DNA of 64,000 bases, taken from contig NZ_LR134418.1 of assembly GCF_900637865.1 (NCBI RefSeq), forward strand, positions 248,001 to 312,000. The letters run 5' to 3'. Under the pieces are notes generated by a model that saw only the letters and a list, made by a program, of their open reading frames with translations, did no database searches and was not told the origin of the DNA. Shown here piece by piece: positions 15,409 through 24,171 of the stretch. Source of the stretch: Legionella adelaidensis (GTDB lineage: Bacteria > Pseudomonadota > Gammaproteobacteria > Legionellales > Legionellaceae). The translations under genes were made by a program, and so were the position numbers. Position 1 is the stretch's first letter; every line of letters starts with the position of its first letter.

Positions 15409-16554
15409 CTAACGTGCGCTTTTTAACATCAAAAAACCAGTTAATCCGGATATAAAAGATCCAAGTACCACCCCAATTTTAACCAATGGCATTAAACTTA
15501 AATCATTATTTTGGTACGCTAAAGTTCCAATAAAAAGACTCATGGTAAAGCCAACGCCGCAAATGAGTGAGATACCGTATACTTGGGTAAGAGTAACCTT
15601 ATCAGCTTTAAGAATTTGCTTGAATTTAACAAAATAACCTAAAGAGATAAAAATACCGAATTGTTTCCCAAGAAATAATCCCAATCCGACACCCAGTACA
15701 ATAGGGTGGGTAAACATTGATAAATCAATTCCTATAAAGGTGACGCCGGCATTAGCAAATGCAAATAGAGGCAGAATTAAAAAGACCACCCAATGATGCA
15801 GACCATCTTCCAAGCGAGTCAACATGGATTGTTTACCTTCGTCAGGAATGGTCATAGCAATCACAATCCCTGCCAGAGTAGCATGAACCCCAGATTTTAA
15901 TACCGCAATCCACAGAGCAATCCCAAAAAGCATGAACACTGAAATGCGGCGACATTTAAAATAATTTAAGCCAATCAATATCAAGGTAAATAAAAAGGCC
16001 AGTGATAAGGAAAGCAGGGATAATTTCTTCGTATAAAACAAGGCAATAATGACAATCGCAGCCATATCATCAAAAATGGCGATGGCAGTCAGTAAAATTT
16101 TGAGTGAAAAAGGAAGACGAGAACCCAAAAGAGATATTATCCCTAAGGTAAAGGCAATGTCTGTAGCAGTAGGGATGGCCCATCCTTTAAGATAGATGAG
16201 ATTGTGAGCATTAAAAAAAACAAAGATTAACGCAGGAAATATCAATCCGCTTAATGCTGTAAGAGCAGGAACTAAAAGATTGGTTTTGTTGCTTAAAATT
16301 CCTCGATTAATTTCTCGTTTTATTTCTAGGCCAATCAATAAGAAATATACAGCCATTAATCCATCATTGATCCATAAGAGAAGCGGCTTTTTTATAGAGA
16401 GATTTCCAACTGATACGTTGCCACTAATGTTTAAAAAATGCTCATATCCAATACGATAAGGAGAGTTAGCAACAATTATTGCAAGTACTGCAGCAATAAA
16501 TAATAAAACACCTCCTATAGTTTCTAAGTTATAAAAGGAACCCGATTTTTTCAT
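15409..16554 (-). CDS. nhaA: Na+/H+ antiporter NhaA
   Basis: 381 residues, close to the 388 of E. coli NhaA, with about 12 hydrophobic segments. The ion-binding pair is in AIFDDMAAIVIIALFY (adjacent Asp residues equivalent to Asp163/Asp164). The family openings ETIGGVLLFIAAVLAIIVANSP and INDGLMAVYFLLIGLEIKREI are also present. It exchanges internal Na+ for external H+ across the inner membrane for pH and sodium homeostasis. It is transcribed away from the ptb-like operon; the 281 bp between them hold the divergent promoters, with a TATAAT at 16784-16789 facing the operon. Confidence 0.97.
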   Translation of the reverse strand: MKKSGSFYNLETIGGVLLFIAAVLAIIVANSPYRIGYEHFLNISGNVSVGNLSIKKPLLLWINDGLMAVYFLLIGLEIKREINRGILSNKTNLLVPALTALSGLIFPALIFVFFNAHNLIYLKGWAIPTATDIAFTLGIISLLGSRLPFSLKILLTAIAIFDDMAAIVIIALFYTKKLSLLSLSLAFLFTLILIGLNYFKCRRISVFMLFGIALWIAVLKSGVHATLAGIVIAMTIPDEGKQSMLTRLEDGLHHWVVFLILPLFAFANAGVTFIGIDLSMFTHPIVLGVGLGLFLGKQFGIFISLGYFVKFKQILKADKVTLTQVYGISLICGVGFTMSLFIGTLAYQNNDLSLMPLVKIGVVLGSFISGLTGFLMLKSAR

Positions 16555-16835
16555 GAGGTTATTAAGGTTTATTAAAAATTCAGTGTACTTGGTGTTGTTA
16601 TCCCCTGCAATCCTATAGAAATTACTTGAATTAAAGTTAGTCTACATTCCTCTCTTTGGAAAAATTCAAAAGAAGTTCAGCTCCCCCCTCTTTGAAACCA
16701 TGCGCCCTACTGCTTTATTGCTATAAAATTTTCATTACCCATCTCAAATAGTTATTAATAAAGTGTCAGCACAAATCCTGTTGTATAATTATTAAATTTA
16801 TATCTTGATATGATTTGAATTTAAAAGGACGAACG

Positions 16836-18242
16836 ATGGAGAAGGATTTTCTGGAAAATATTACCTTTGATGAGCTAACGCTTGGCCAGCAGGCCAGTTT
16901 GAATAAAACACTCAAACAAGAAGACATTTCTTTATTTGCGGCAATGTCTGGTGATGTGAATCCTGCCCATATGGATCCGGAGTTTGCCAAAAGTGATATC
17001 TTTCGCGGCATTGTTGGCCATGGCATGTGGTCCGGTTCATTAATTTCAGCTCTGCTCGGGACTATCTTGCCGGGTCCTGGGACTATTTACCTTGAACAAG
17101 ATATTAAATTTAGAAAACCGGTACGTATTGGAGACACCATCACCATTACCATCATCGTTCATGATAAACACACTGATAAGCCAATCGTAACCTTTGACTG
17201 CAAAGGAGTGAATCAATGTGGGGAAATTGTTATTGAAGGATTTGCAACAGTACTTGCTCCCACTAAAAAAATAAAAGTAGCCAGAGCCGATTTGCCCCAT
17301 ATTGAAATTCATAACCATGATCGCTTTCAGGCCATCATTCAGTCATGCCAAAATATGGAGGCTATTCGTACGGCCGTTGTGCATCCGGTAATGGCCAATG
17401 TACTCAAAGCGGTAGCCGATTCGGTGAAAGCAAAACTAATTATTCCTGTTTTAATAGGGCCACGGGCAAAGATTAAAAAAGCAGCCCAGGAAGCCGAAAT
17501 TGACATCTCCCCATGGGAACTCATTGATACCGAGCATAGTGATGCTGCAGCAATTAAAGCTGTGGAATTAGCCGCATCAGCCGCAGTTGATGCTATCATG
17601 AAGGGGGCTTTAAGCACGCATGAGTTATTAGCAGCTGTTGTGCCCGCTAACTCTAATTTACGTACAAAATACCGTATTAGTCACGCCTATGTCATGGATG
17701 TACCTTCTTATCATAAACCACTCATCATCACAGATGCCGCTATCAATATTTCACCTAATGCAACTGAGAAGGCAGATATCTGTCAAAATGCAATTAATCT
17801 TTGGCGTATTTTGTTTGGCGAAGATAAAAAGCCTAAGGTCGCCATTCTTGCAGCTACAGAGCTGGTTAGTCCAAAGATGCAAACGACAGTAGATGCGGCA
17901 ACATTATGTAAGATGGCGGATCGTTTGCAAATCACGGATGGGATTCTCGATGGACCTTTAGCATTTGATAATGCGATTAACAAACAAGCCGCTAACGACA
18001 AAGGGATTGTCTCTTCCGTTGCAGGGGATGCCGATATTTTACTGGTTCCTGATATTGACTCGGGTAACATTCTGGCAAAACAGCTGACTTTCCTTGGACA
18101 CGCCGATGCAGGAGGTATTGTTTTGGGTGCCCGTGTACCGATTATTTTGACGAGTCGCGCGGATTCATTACGAACCCGTCTCCTCTCTTGCGCATTAGCC
18201 ATTAAAATGGCCGCAGCAAGAAAGGCGGGTAAGATAAAATGA
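16836..18242 (+). CDS. Fused MaoC-type (R)-enoyl-CoA hydratase / phosphate acyltransferase
   Basis: About 468 residues, two domains. Residues 1-150 are a MaoC hotdog dehydratase, with AAMSGDVNPAHMDPEFA and GHGMWSGSLISALLG containing the catalytic Asp/His dyad. Residues 170-468 are a PTA/PTB domain (VIGPRAKIKKAAQEAEI-like segment, MKGALSTHELL, DGPLAFDNAIN and the end ILTSRADSLRTRLLSCALA). It would hydrate enoyl-CoA and convert acyl-CoA to acyl phosphate. I use the ATG at 16836, seven bases after AAGGAC. Its end overlaps the kinase start by 4 bp (ATGA). The context suggests short-chain acyl-CoA to acyl-phosphate flux coupled to ATP. Confidence 0.92.
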   Translation: MEKDFLENITFDELTLGQQASLNKTLKQEDISLFAAMSGDVNPAHMDPEFAKSDIFRGIVGHGMWSGSLISALLGTILPGPGTIYLEQDIKFRKPVRIGDTITITIIVHDKHTDKPIVTFDCKGVNQCGEIVIEGFATVLAPTKKIKVARADLPHIEIHNHDRFQAIIQSCQNMEAIRTAVVHPVMANVLKAVADSVKAKLIIPVLIGPRAKIKKAAQEAEIDISPWELIDTEHSDAAAIKAVELAASAAVDAIMKGALSTHELLAAVVPANSNLRTKYRISHAYVMDVPSYHKPLIITDAAINISPNATEKADICQNAINLWRILFGEDKKPKVAILAATELVSPKMQTTVDAATLCKMADRLQITDGILDGPLAFDNAINKQAANDKGIVSSVAGDADILLVPDIDSGNILAKQLTFLGHADAGGIVLGARVPIILTSRADSLRTRLLSCALAIKMAAARKAGKIK

Positions 18243-19390
18243 CGGGTAAAAAAAACGACTGTATCCTGGTGATTAACACGGGTTCATCCAGTGTAAAATT
18301 TCGAGTATTTTCAAACCCATCCTTAGCGCTCTTAGCGTATGGCAAAGTATCTGATTTAGGTAGTAGCCCTTTATTTACAGCTATAAATGAAATGCCCGAA
18401 TTTGGCGATAACCAAGCAGAGGAAATGGAGCTTCCGACTGATTATGATCATGAAAAAGCTTTGCATTTTATCCTGCGGTGGACTGAAGCACAGAATCAAC
18501 ATTGGCAGATTAACACGCTAACGCATAGAATTGTGCATGGTGGCACAAGATACACAGATAGTGTAATCATAACTCCTGAAGTAAGGGCATATCTGCAAGA
18601 ATTATGTCCTTTGGCGCCCCTACACCAACCACATAATCTGAAGGCAATTGATATTTTCAGTGCAATCAAGCCCGATTTAATGCAAATAGCCTGCTTTGAC
18701 ACGGCTTTTCATGCGCATCACGGCCCCTTATTCACCGAGTACGCTTTGCCGCAAAAAATCCGCGATAAGGGGGTTCGTCGTTATGGTTTTCATGGCCTTT
18801 CTTATGAATGGATAATACATTTTTTACGCCAGCATGAACCCCACTTGGCAAAAAAACGTATTATCGCGGCGCATCTAGGCAACGGTGCCAGTCTATGTGC
18901 TATACACAATGGCATTAGTGTCGATACGACTATGGGTATGACTGCTCTTGATGGCTTACCCATGGGGTCACGCTGTGGAATGATAGACCCTGGGGTTGTC
19001 ATTTACATGATTCGCGAACTTAATTTATCACCTGATGAGGTAGAGTCTATTCTCTATAATCAATCAGGCTTACTTGGATTGTCGGGTTGGACACAAGATG
19101 TTCGTCTTTTACAAGACAGCAAGGAACCTGAGGCGCGATTTGCACTTGATTATTTTTGCCTAAGAGCGGCCCAACTCGCTGGAATGATGGCGGTATCACT
19201 AGGTGGTGTGGATGGCATTGTATTTACCGGTGGAATTGGTGAAAACGCAAGTCGCATACGCGATAAGATTTTACATCACCTTGATTTTTTACGGCCTTTT
19301 GAAGTTCGTGTTATTCCTGCGAATGAGGAATATATTATGGCGATGCACACGGTATCAGTTCTAAAACACCATAGGGAGAAACCCAAATGA
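18239..19390 (+). CDS. ackA: Acetate/butyrate kinase family
   Basis: 383 residues with the acetate-kinase fold: VINTGSSSVKFRVF at the start, HRIVHGGTRYTDS, HLGNGASLCAI, DTTMGMTALDGLPMGSRCG and FTGGIGENASRIR at the end. It transfers phosphate from acyl phosphate to ADP. Overlap with the upstream acyltransferase and with fabI downstream (4 bp each) implies a single operon. Propionate or butyrate are possible substrates because the partner is PTB-like; sequence alone cannot decide. Confidence 0.93.
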   Translation: MTGKKNDCILVINTGSSSVKFRVFSNPSLALLAYGKVSDLGSSPLFTAINEMPEFGDNQAEEMELPTDYDHEKALHFILRWTEAQNQHWQINTLTHRIVHGGTRYTDSVIITPEVRAYLQELCPLAPLHQPHNLKAIDIFSAIKPDLMQIACFDTAFHAHHGPLFTEYALPQKIRDKGVRRYGFHGLSYEWIIHFLRQHEPHLAKKRIIAAHLGNGASLCAIHNGISVDTTMGMTALDGLPMGSRCGMIDPGVVIYMIRELNLSPDEVESILYNQSGLLGLSGWTQDVRLLQDSKEPEARFALDYFCLRAAQLAGMMAVSLGGVDGIVFTGGIGENASRIRDKILHHLDFLRPFEVRVIPANEEYIMAMHTVSVLKHHREKPK

Positions 19391-20142
19391 CGCATTTAAA
19401 AGGACTTATTGTTGGTGTGGCTAATAAAAATTCTATTGCTTGGGGATGTGCCAAAAGTCTACATGAAGCAGGCAGCGAACTTGCTATTACTTATCAGAAT
19501 GAAAAAACAAAAGAATATGTGCAACCATTAGTTAACAGTATTTCTTGCCCCCTGTTCATGCCGCTTGATGTGAGAGATGATGCGCAATTGGATGCATTAT
19601 TTCAGGGCATTCAAACTCGCTGGGGGAAATTGGATTTTGTTGTTCATTCGATTGCTTTCGCACCGCAAAGTGATTTGCAAGGACGTGTTGTGGATTGCTC
19701 ACGTGATGGCTTTATGATGGCTATGGATATTTCCTGCCATTCGTTTATTCGGCTTGCCAAAGCTGCTGAGCCGTTGATGCGAGAGGGAGGCAGTCTAATC
19801 ACCATGAGCTATTATGGGGCCGAAAAAGTCGTAAAAAATTATAATTTAATGGGCCCGGTTAAAGCGGCATTAGAAACAACTGTGCGCTATTTGGCTATGG
19901 AATTAGGTAGTCAAAAAATCAGGGTTAATGCCATCTCTCCAGGGCCTGTTAATACACGCGCAGCATCAGGATTGGCGAATTTTGATCAATTAATGAAAAA
20001 AGCAGCCGATGAAGCACCACTTCATCAATTGGTAACTATTGATTCCATTGGGGATATAACCGCATTTTTGGTATCTCCCAAAGCCCAATACATCACAGGG
20101 CAAATTATTTATGTGGATAGTGGTTTTAATATCCGCGGTTAA
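19387..20142 (+). CDS. fabI: Enoyl-[ACP] reductase FabI (NADH)
   Basis: 251 residues, an SDR-fold reductase. It has the cofactor segment GLIVGVANKNSIAWGCAKSL, HSIAFAP, the catalytic SYYGAEKVVKNYNLMGPVKAAL with Tyr-x6-Lys, and RVNAISPGPVNTRAASG. It performs the last reduction in fatty-acid elongation. A FabI gene in an operon with MaoC-PTB and acyl kinase is a Legionella-type arrangement linking acyl-phosphate metabolism to lipid synthesis. The ATG overlaps the kinase stop. Confidence 0.94.
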   Translation: MTHLKGLIVGVANKNSIAWGCAKSLHEAGSELAITYQNEKTKEYVQPLVNSISCPLFMPLDVRDDAQLDALFQGIQTRWGKLDFVVHSIAFAPQSDLQGRVVDCSRDGFMMAMDISCHSFIRLAKAAEPLMREGGSLITMSYYGAEKVVKNYNLMGPVKAALETTVRYLAMELGSQKIRVNAISPGPVNTRAASGLANFDQLMKKAADEAPLHQLVTIDSIGDITAFLVSPKAQYITGQIIYVDSGFNIRG

Positions 20143-20185
20143 TTACGGCCTGCCAATCTCCCTCTTAAATTTCCTAATTTAAGCC

Positions 20186-21250
20186 TTAAGTGGATTTTTC
20201 AGGTATAGCTTTTTTTTCTAAATTCAAAAGCCATTGCTTGCGTGCTATTCCGCCACCATAACCGCCGAGTTCGCCACTACTGGTAATAATTCGATGGCAA
20301 GGAATGATAATTGCCAATTGATTTGCCCCATTGGCAGTAGCAACGGCTCGATAGGCGGATGGCCTTCCCATGGATTTTGCCTGCTCTGCATAACTTCGTG
20401 TTTCCCCATAGGGGATTTGACAGAGAGCTTCCCAAACTTTCTTTTGAAAAGGACTCCCTAACAAGTAGTACGGCGTTTTAAATTGCGTTAATGTTCCTGC
20501 AAAATATGCTTGTAATTCCGATTCAATGCTAAGGATTGGTTCTGTGGTGCCTGGAATAATTGCAGCATGCACTTTTTTTCGTAACCGTTCCACTTCACGT
20601 TCTAGTCCCCGACGATCAACAAACTCGAGAAGGTAGAGTCCTTTCTCATCACCAATAGCAATCATTGGCCCCAATGGTGAATCTATCCAGGCAGCTTTAA
20701 GAATAGTTAATTGTTTATGGCGATGAGCCGGAGCGGCTCCTAAAATTTTTGCAAAAGCATCACGAAAACCACTACCTGATTCATAACCTGTATTCAACTG
20801 TGCATCAATTACTGCTTCCCCTCTTCGGATTTGATTCATTGCTATCCCTATCCTTCTTGCTCTTGCATACGCAACAAACGTCATACCAAAACGTTTTTTA
20901 AATTGTCGCCGTGCGGTTGATTCATCTACAGATAAAGCCTTAAAGTCACTGGTTTTCCATCTTTTAAAAGGATTTTCTTCTATAGCTTCCACTAAGATAC
21001 GAACTAATTCTGAAACTTGATTAGGATGAGACAGGGGTCGACACCGTTTGCACGGCCTAAAAGAAGCCAAAAGAGCCTCTTGAGCTGTATGAAAAAACTC
21101 ACAATGTTTCTCTTTCGGTTTTCTTGCCGGACAGGTTGGGCGGCAAAATATACCAGTTGTTTTTACACCGACGAAAAAAATTCCCTCGTAATTGGTATCT
21201 CTCTCAAGTAAAGCTTGATAATAAATTTTCGTTTGTTCTTTAGTTATCAT
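20186..21250 (-). CDS. ada: Bifunctional Ada: methyl-accepting regulator and O6-alkylguanine-DNA alkyltransferase
   Basis: 354 residues, the same length as E. coli Ada. The N-terminal zinc/methyl-phosphotriester domain has Cys36, Cys40, Cys67 and Cys70 (GIFCRPTCPARKPK, RPCKRCRP). An AraC-type HTH follows (FKALSVDESTARRQFKKRFG). The C-terminal alkyltransferase has GSPFQKKVWEALCQIPYGETRSYAEQA and the active Cys318 in IIPCHRII. It repairs alkylated DNA directly and activates its own regulon when methylated. It is convergent with fabI. Alkylation-inducible expression is expected by family knowledge, but I found no clear Ada box. Confidence 0.95.
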   Translation of the reverse strand: MITKEQTKIYYQALLERDTNYEGIFFVGVKTTGIFCRPTCPARKPKEKHCEFFHTAQEALLASFRPCKRCRPLSHPNQVSELVRILVEAIEENPFKRWKTSDFKALSVDESTARRQFKKRFGMTFVAYARARRIGIAMNQIRRGEAVIDAQLNTGYESGSGFRDAFAKILGAAPAHRHKQLTILKAAWIDSPLGPMIAIGDEKGLYLLEFVDRRGLEREVERLRKKVHAAIIPGTTEPILSIESELQAYFAGTLTQFKTPYYLLGSPFQKKVWEALCQIPYGETRSYAEQAKSMGRPSAYRAVATANGANQLAIIIPCHRIITSSGELGGYGGGIARKQWLLNLEKKAIPEKST

Positions 21251-21501
21251 GGTTTAAGAACCGTATAAAATTCATAATATAACAATCACAGAAAAATCTG
21301 CAGCCGAAAATCAGGCATGAATTTTTATAGTGAACGGCATAACTAATCACCCCGGCCTATAGCGAACTTTACTGACTACCCCTTATTGTAAAAACCTTAC
21401 AGGTATTGTAGTTCAACATTTAGGCATAGCGGTAAAACATAAATGCAGCATCAACCTTTGCTTTTTTCAATTGAAATAAATATGTCTACTCTGGTAGAAT
21501 A

Positions 21502-22524
21502 ATGGTCAACAATATTAGTCTCATACTTGTAATGAAAAATACACAACATTTAATTACCCCTTTCCTCCATGAAGATGGAACGGTTATTGACTATCAAAAT
21601 CGCTTGCAACAAGTCACAGTTACAGAAATGATAGGATGGCTTCAATCTATTCCTCCAACTGTAACCGCACTTGATTTAAGCAATAACCAATTAGATAGGC
21701 TCGGGGAATTATCTAAAAGTGAGCTTACAAGTATATTTACCGCTATTCCCAAAAATGTAAGGGCAATCGACTTAAGCCACAACAACTTAGGTGAATTATC
21801 GAAGGATAAACTAGTTAAAGTTTTGTCTGTCATTCCTGCTCATATCGGAAAAATTAATCTTGAAGCGAATAATTTATTCTCAGGTAAAGTAACGACAGTA
21901 CGTAATGATCTGCTCCAAAGTCTTCCTGGAGATAAAAGACGTTATTACCTGAGTGGGAATGGTGAGTCTATGCTTTCAAGTATAGTATTACCTAAATATC
22001 ACCCAAGATGTAATCAAATGGAAGTAAAGTCTGAATGCTCGGAGGCAAGATTTTCGGGTTTATCTTCAACAATTTTTACCTCCTCGAGAGCAAGGACTCG
22101 GCCGACCTCTTCAGCTATTCAAGACGTTGAGATGGTGGATATAAGAAAAAACAAACCCCGGAATGCAAATTCGCAACAATTAGTAGCAATTAAATCTGCG
22201 GCTCAGATGGCAGTTTTTCAATATACAGATTGGTTTAAAGGTAACTTAAAAGTTCGTGGGGCTAATGGTCTATTTACCAGGCTTAGACACGGCAAACAAG
22301 GACAAGCAAGAGCAACAATATTTCTCACAAATTTAGAGGCGCATGAGAAATTAGATACCGCGATAAAATTTATTAATGATTTTTTAAAAAATCCTAAAAC
22401 ACCTAATCATTGCCATTCCTTTGCATCATTCCTTTTAGATCAATTAACCCAAATAAAAGATACTCCCTGGGAAAAGATAACCCCTACTCTAAAAACAAAT
22501 CGCTATAATCTAAAAATGATATAA
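21502..22524 (+). CDS. Leucine-rich repeat protein, candidate secreted effector
   Basis: 340 residues. Residues about 45-135 hold three LRR units of roughly 35 residues: VTALDLSNNQLDRLG, VRAIDLSHNNLGELS and IGKINLEANNLFSG, each preceded by a helix ending IPxxV. The C-terminal 200 residues are polar with no recognised domain, apart from a helical segment (QMAVFQYTDWFKGNLKVRG). Lone LRR proteins with unique C-termini are typical Dot/Icm substrates in Legionella. The secretion call is inference. Start at 21502 is used; another ATG at 21532 (MKNTQHL) is possible. A palindrome follows the stop. Confidence 0.7.
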   Translation: MVNNISLILVMKNTQHLITPFLHEDGTVIDYQNRLQQVTVTEMIGWLQSIPPTVTALDLSNNQLDRLGELSKSELTSIFTAIPKNVRAIDLSHNNLGELSKDKLVKVLSVIPAHIGKINLEANNLFSGKVTTVRNDLLQSLPGDKRRYYLSGNGESMLSSIVLPKYHPRCNQMEVKSECSEARFSGLSSTIFTSSRARTRPTSSAIQDVEMVDIRKNKPRNANSQQLVAIKSAAQMAVFQYTDWFKGNLKVRGANGLFTRLRHGKQGQARATIFLTNLEAHEKLDTAIKFINDFLKNPKTPNHCHSFASFLLDQLTQIKDTPWEKITPTLKTNRYNLKMI

Positions 22525-22539
22525 ATTTTAGTGTTCATG

Positions 22540-22557
22540 AGCCTAAAATTTTAGGCT
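22540..22557. terminator. Palindrome after the LRR gene
   Basis: AGCCTAAAATTTTAGGCT is a perfect 18-bp palindrome 16 bp after the LRR stop and before the convergent gene's stop at 22634. It has no strong T-tract, so its role as a terminator is only probable. Confidence 0.45.
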
Positions 22558-22633
22558 GTAATTTCACAACAATTCCGTTGTAAGCAGTTTAAATACAAGG
22601 CTAACGCATTTCTAACGCCGTCCCGCGATTATC

Positions 22634-23674
22634 TTATGATGGACCGCAGTCTAAGTTTTTGTTTATTTGTTTATCGAGTTCCTGCGCTTCGGTAACCGCA
22701 CCCGGTGATTTCAAAGTAAAAAAGCCATGGTGTCTAGAAACCCCTAATGTTCCAAGGCACGCACCGGCCGTAGTGATAGCATTAACTAATCGTTTTGCTA
22801 GATTTGTTAAATAATCTTCCCAGCCTAAGTCTTGTTGCAAGTGAGGAATAGCTTGCTTAATTGCCTTTTGGGAGTTCATAGCAAAAAGCTGCAGAGATTC
22901 TCTAGTAGGCTCCTTAAATGCTTCATTTTTATAATTTTTTAAAAGCGTTAATAACTCTTCAGCGTCTTTTTTTGCCTGGGAGGAATGGCTTCCAAACCCT
23001 TTAATTTTATCCCCAAATTCATCCAAAATTTTATCAATGGCTTGAGATTGAATATTAAATAGTTTCAGTCTGGCTTCATTGCCGTTTCTTACCCCTTCAG
23101 TAATGGCATTCTGCCATTCTGATATAGCTATAGTTTTACCATCCCCAAGCTTTTTAACTATTGCTACTAGGGCTGGGTAGTTTTTTTTTGTTTCAATTGA
23201 AATTGGTTCTAAATAATTCTCTTCAAAAAAAGCGGATGGTGGAAAAACTGTTGATAGCTTAAGTAGTGTGTAAATATCTCCAAACATAAGAGAAAATTTT
23301 ACTGTTAGACATTGTAAGTTAAATATAAATTTTTTTCTGGCCGCGTCGTCTCGAACCACATTCCTTGCAATATCATCGATGCGATGAGGAAACATAGCTA
23401 CTAAATCTGTAGGAAAATCATAGAAAGGGCCAGTGATTTTGGCATAAAGCTCACCGGAGACTAAACAATCTTCAATATAAGAATCATCTGGAAATAGCTT
23501 ATACAGAAGCTCTGCATCATCCCTATCATTTATAATGCCGCGCATTTCATAAGTAGAAAGCGATCTGATAGCATTTTTAATACTAGTTTTTTGCTCAGGC
23601 TCTCTCCATATCAAATTCTCAACATCTTGTAGAGAATTTACCTCGTAAGATTGCTCACCTACTTTTAATTTCAC
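22634..23674 (-). CDS. Unknown cytoplasmic or secreted protein, candidate effector
   Basis: 346 residues with no signal peptide or membrane segment until a weakly hydrophobic stretch near 297-312 (LVNAITTAGACLGTLGV). The first 120 residues contain acidic helical repeats (YEMRGIINDRDDAELLYKLF). The C-terminal segment, GWEDYLTNLAKRLVNAI ... HHGFFTLKSPGAV, resembles the tail pattern of several Legionella effectors (Trp, amphipathic helix, F..K.S). No catalytic motif is recognised. It is convergent with the LRR gene and encoded away from the giant gene. Confidence 0.6.
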   Translation of the reverse strand: MKLKVGEQSYEVNSLQDVENLIWREPEQKTSIKNAIRSLSTYEMRGIINDRDDAELLYKLFPDDSYIEDCLVSGELYAKITGPFYDFPTDLVAMFPHRIDDIARNVVRDDAARKKFIFNLQCLTVKFSLMFGDIYTLLKLSTVFPPSAFFEENYLEPISIETKKNYPALVAIVKKLGDGKTIAISEWQNAITEGVRNGNEARLKLFNIQSQAIDKILDEFGDKIKGFGSHSSQAKKDAEELLTLLKNYKNEAFKEPTRESLQLFAMNSQKAIKQAIPHLQQDLGWEDYLTNLAKRLVNAITTAGACLGTLGVSRHHGFFTLKSPGAVTEAQELDKQINKNLDCGPS

Positions 23675-24171
23675 CGTACACCCCTCATTAACTAGCTGTA
23701 TATAGACATATTTAGCTAATACCCATGAGGTTCAATTATAGCACAATATGTTCCAAATAATGAATCCATGGTTTTTTTTGAATTAAATACTTAAATAAAG
23801 AGAGCAGACTTGTGAAAGTATTGCTATTTTCTGAGATTACTACTTAAAATCAATAGCTTAATTGAGATCCCATACCCATGTGAGTAATATGTTCATTTTT
23901 AAAAATCAATATGGATCTCACTAAAATACCCCGGCACTCGATTTATTGGCCACGGTTCATATAAAAGAGTGGAAGAATAAACATTATATTTTGGGAGGAT
24001 AGAAAACCTGGTTGACTAGCAACCAGGCTACCGAAAAAATTCAAGCCTTTTCTTTTTAACCAGCCGAATAAAAATTAATTTAGCTCTCATTACACTGTAT
24101 TAAGAAGCCGCATGACGTGAGTATTTAATACATGATACAATTGTTCATTTATTACCTATATAAAACAATTA
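23675..24171. other. Divergent intergenic region
   Basis: About 500 bp between two divergent genes with no coding sequence that I can support. It carries the RAYT-type hairpin at 24005-24027 and an AT-rich stretch before the giant gene (TATATAAAA at about 24158). No convincing ribosome-binding site precedes the giant gene's ATG. Confidence 0.5.
24005..24027. repeat. Solitary RAYT-type hairpin
   Basis: CCTGGTTG-ACTAG-CAACCAGG with the preceding GAAAA, the same core as the hairpins at 11636 and 12819. There is no transposase sequence beside it, so it is a dispersed copy of the repeat about 11 kb from the RAYT remnants. Confidence 0.8.

Noticed and set aside
20164-20183. AT-rich inverted repeat CTTAAATT/AATTTAAG between fabI and ada
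   Set aside because: Stem of A/T only and no T-tract; too weak to call a terminator.
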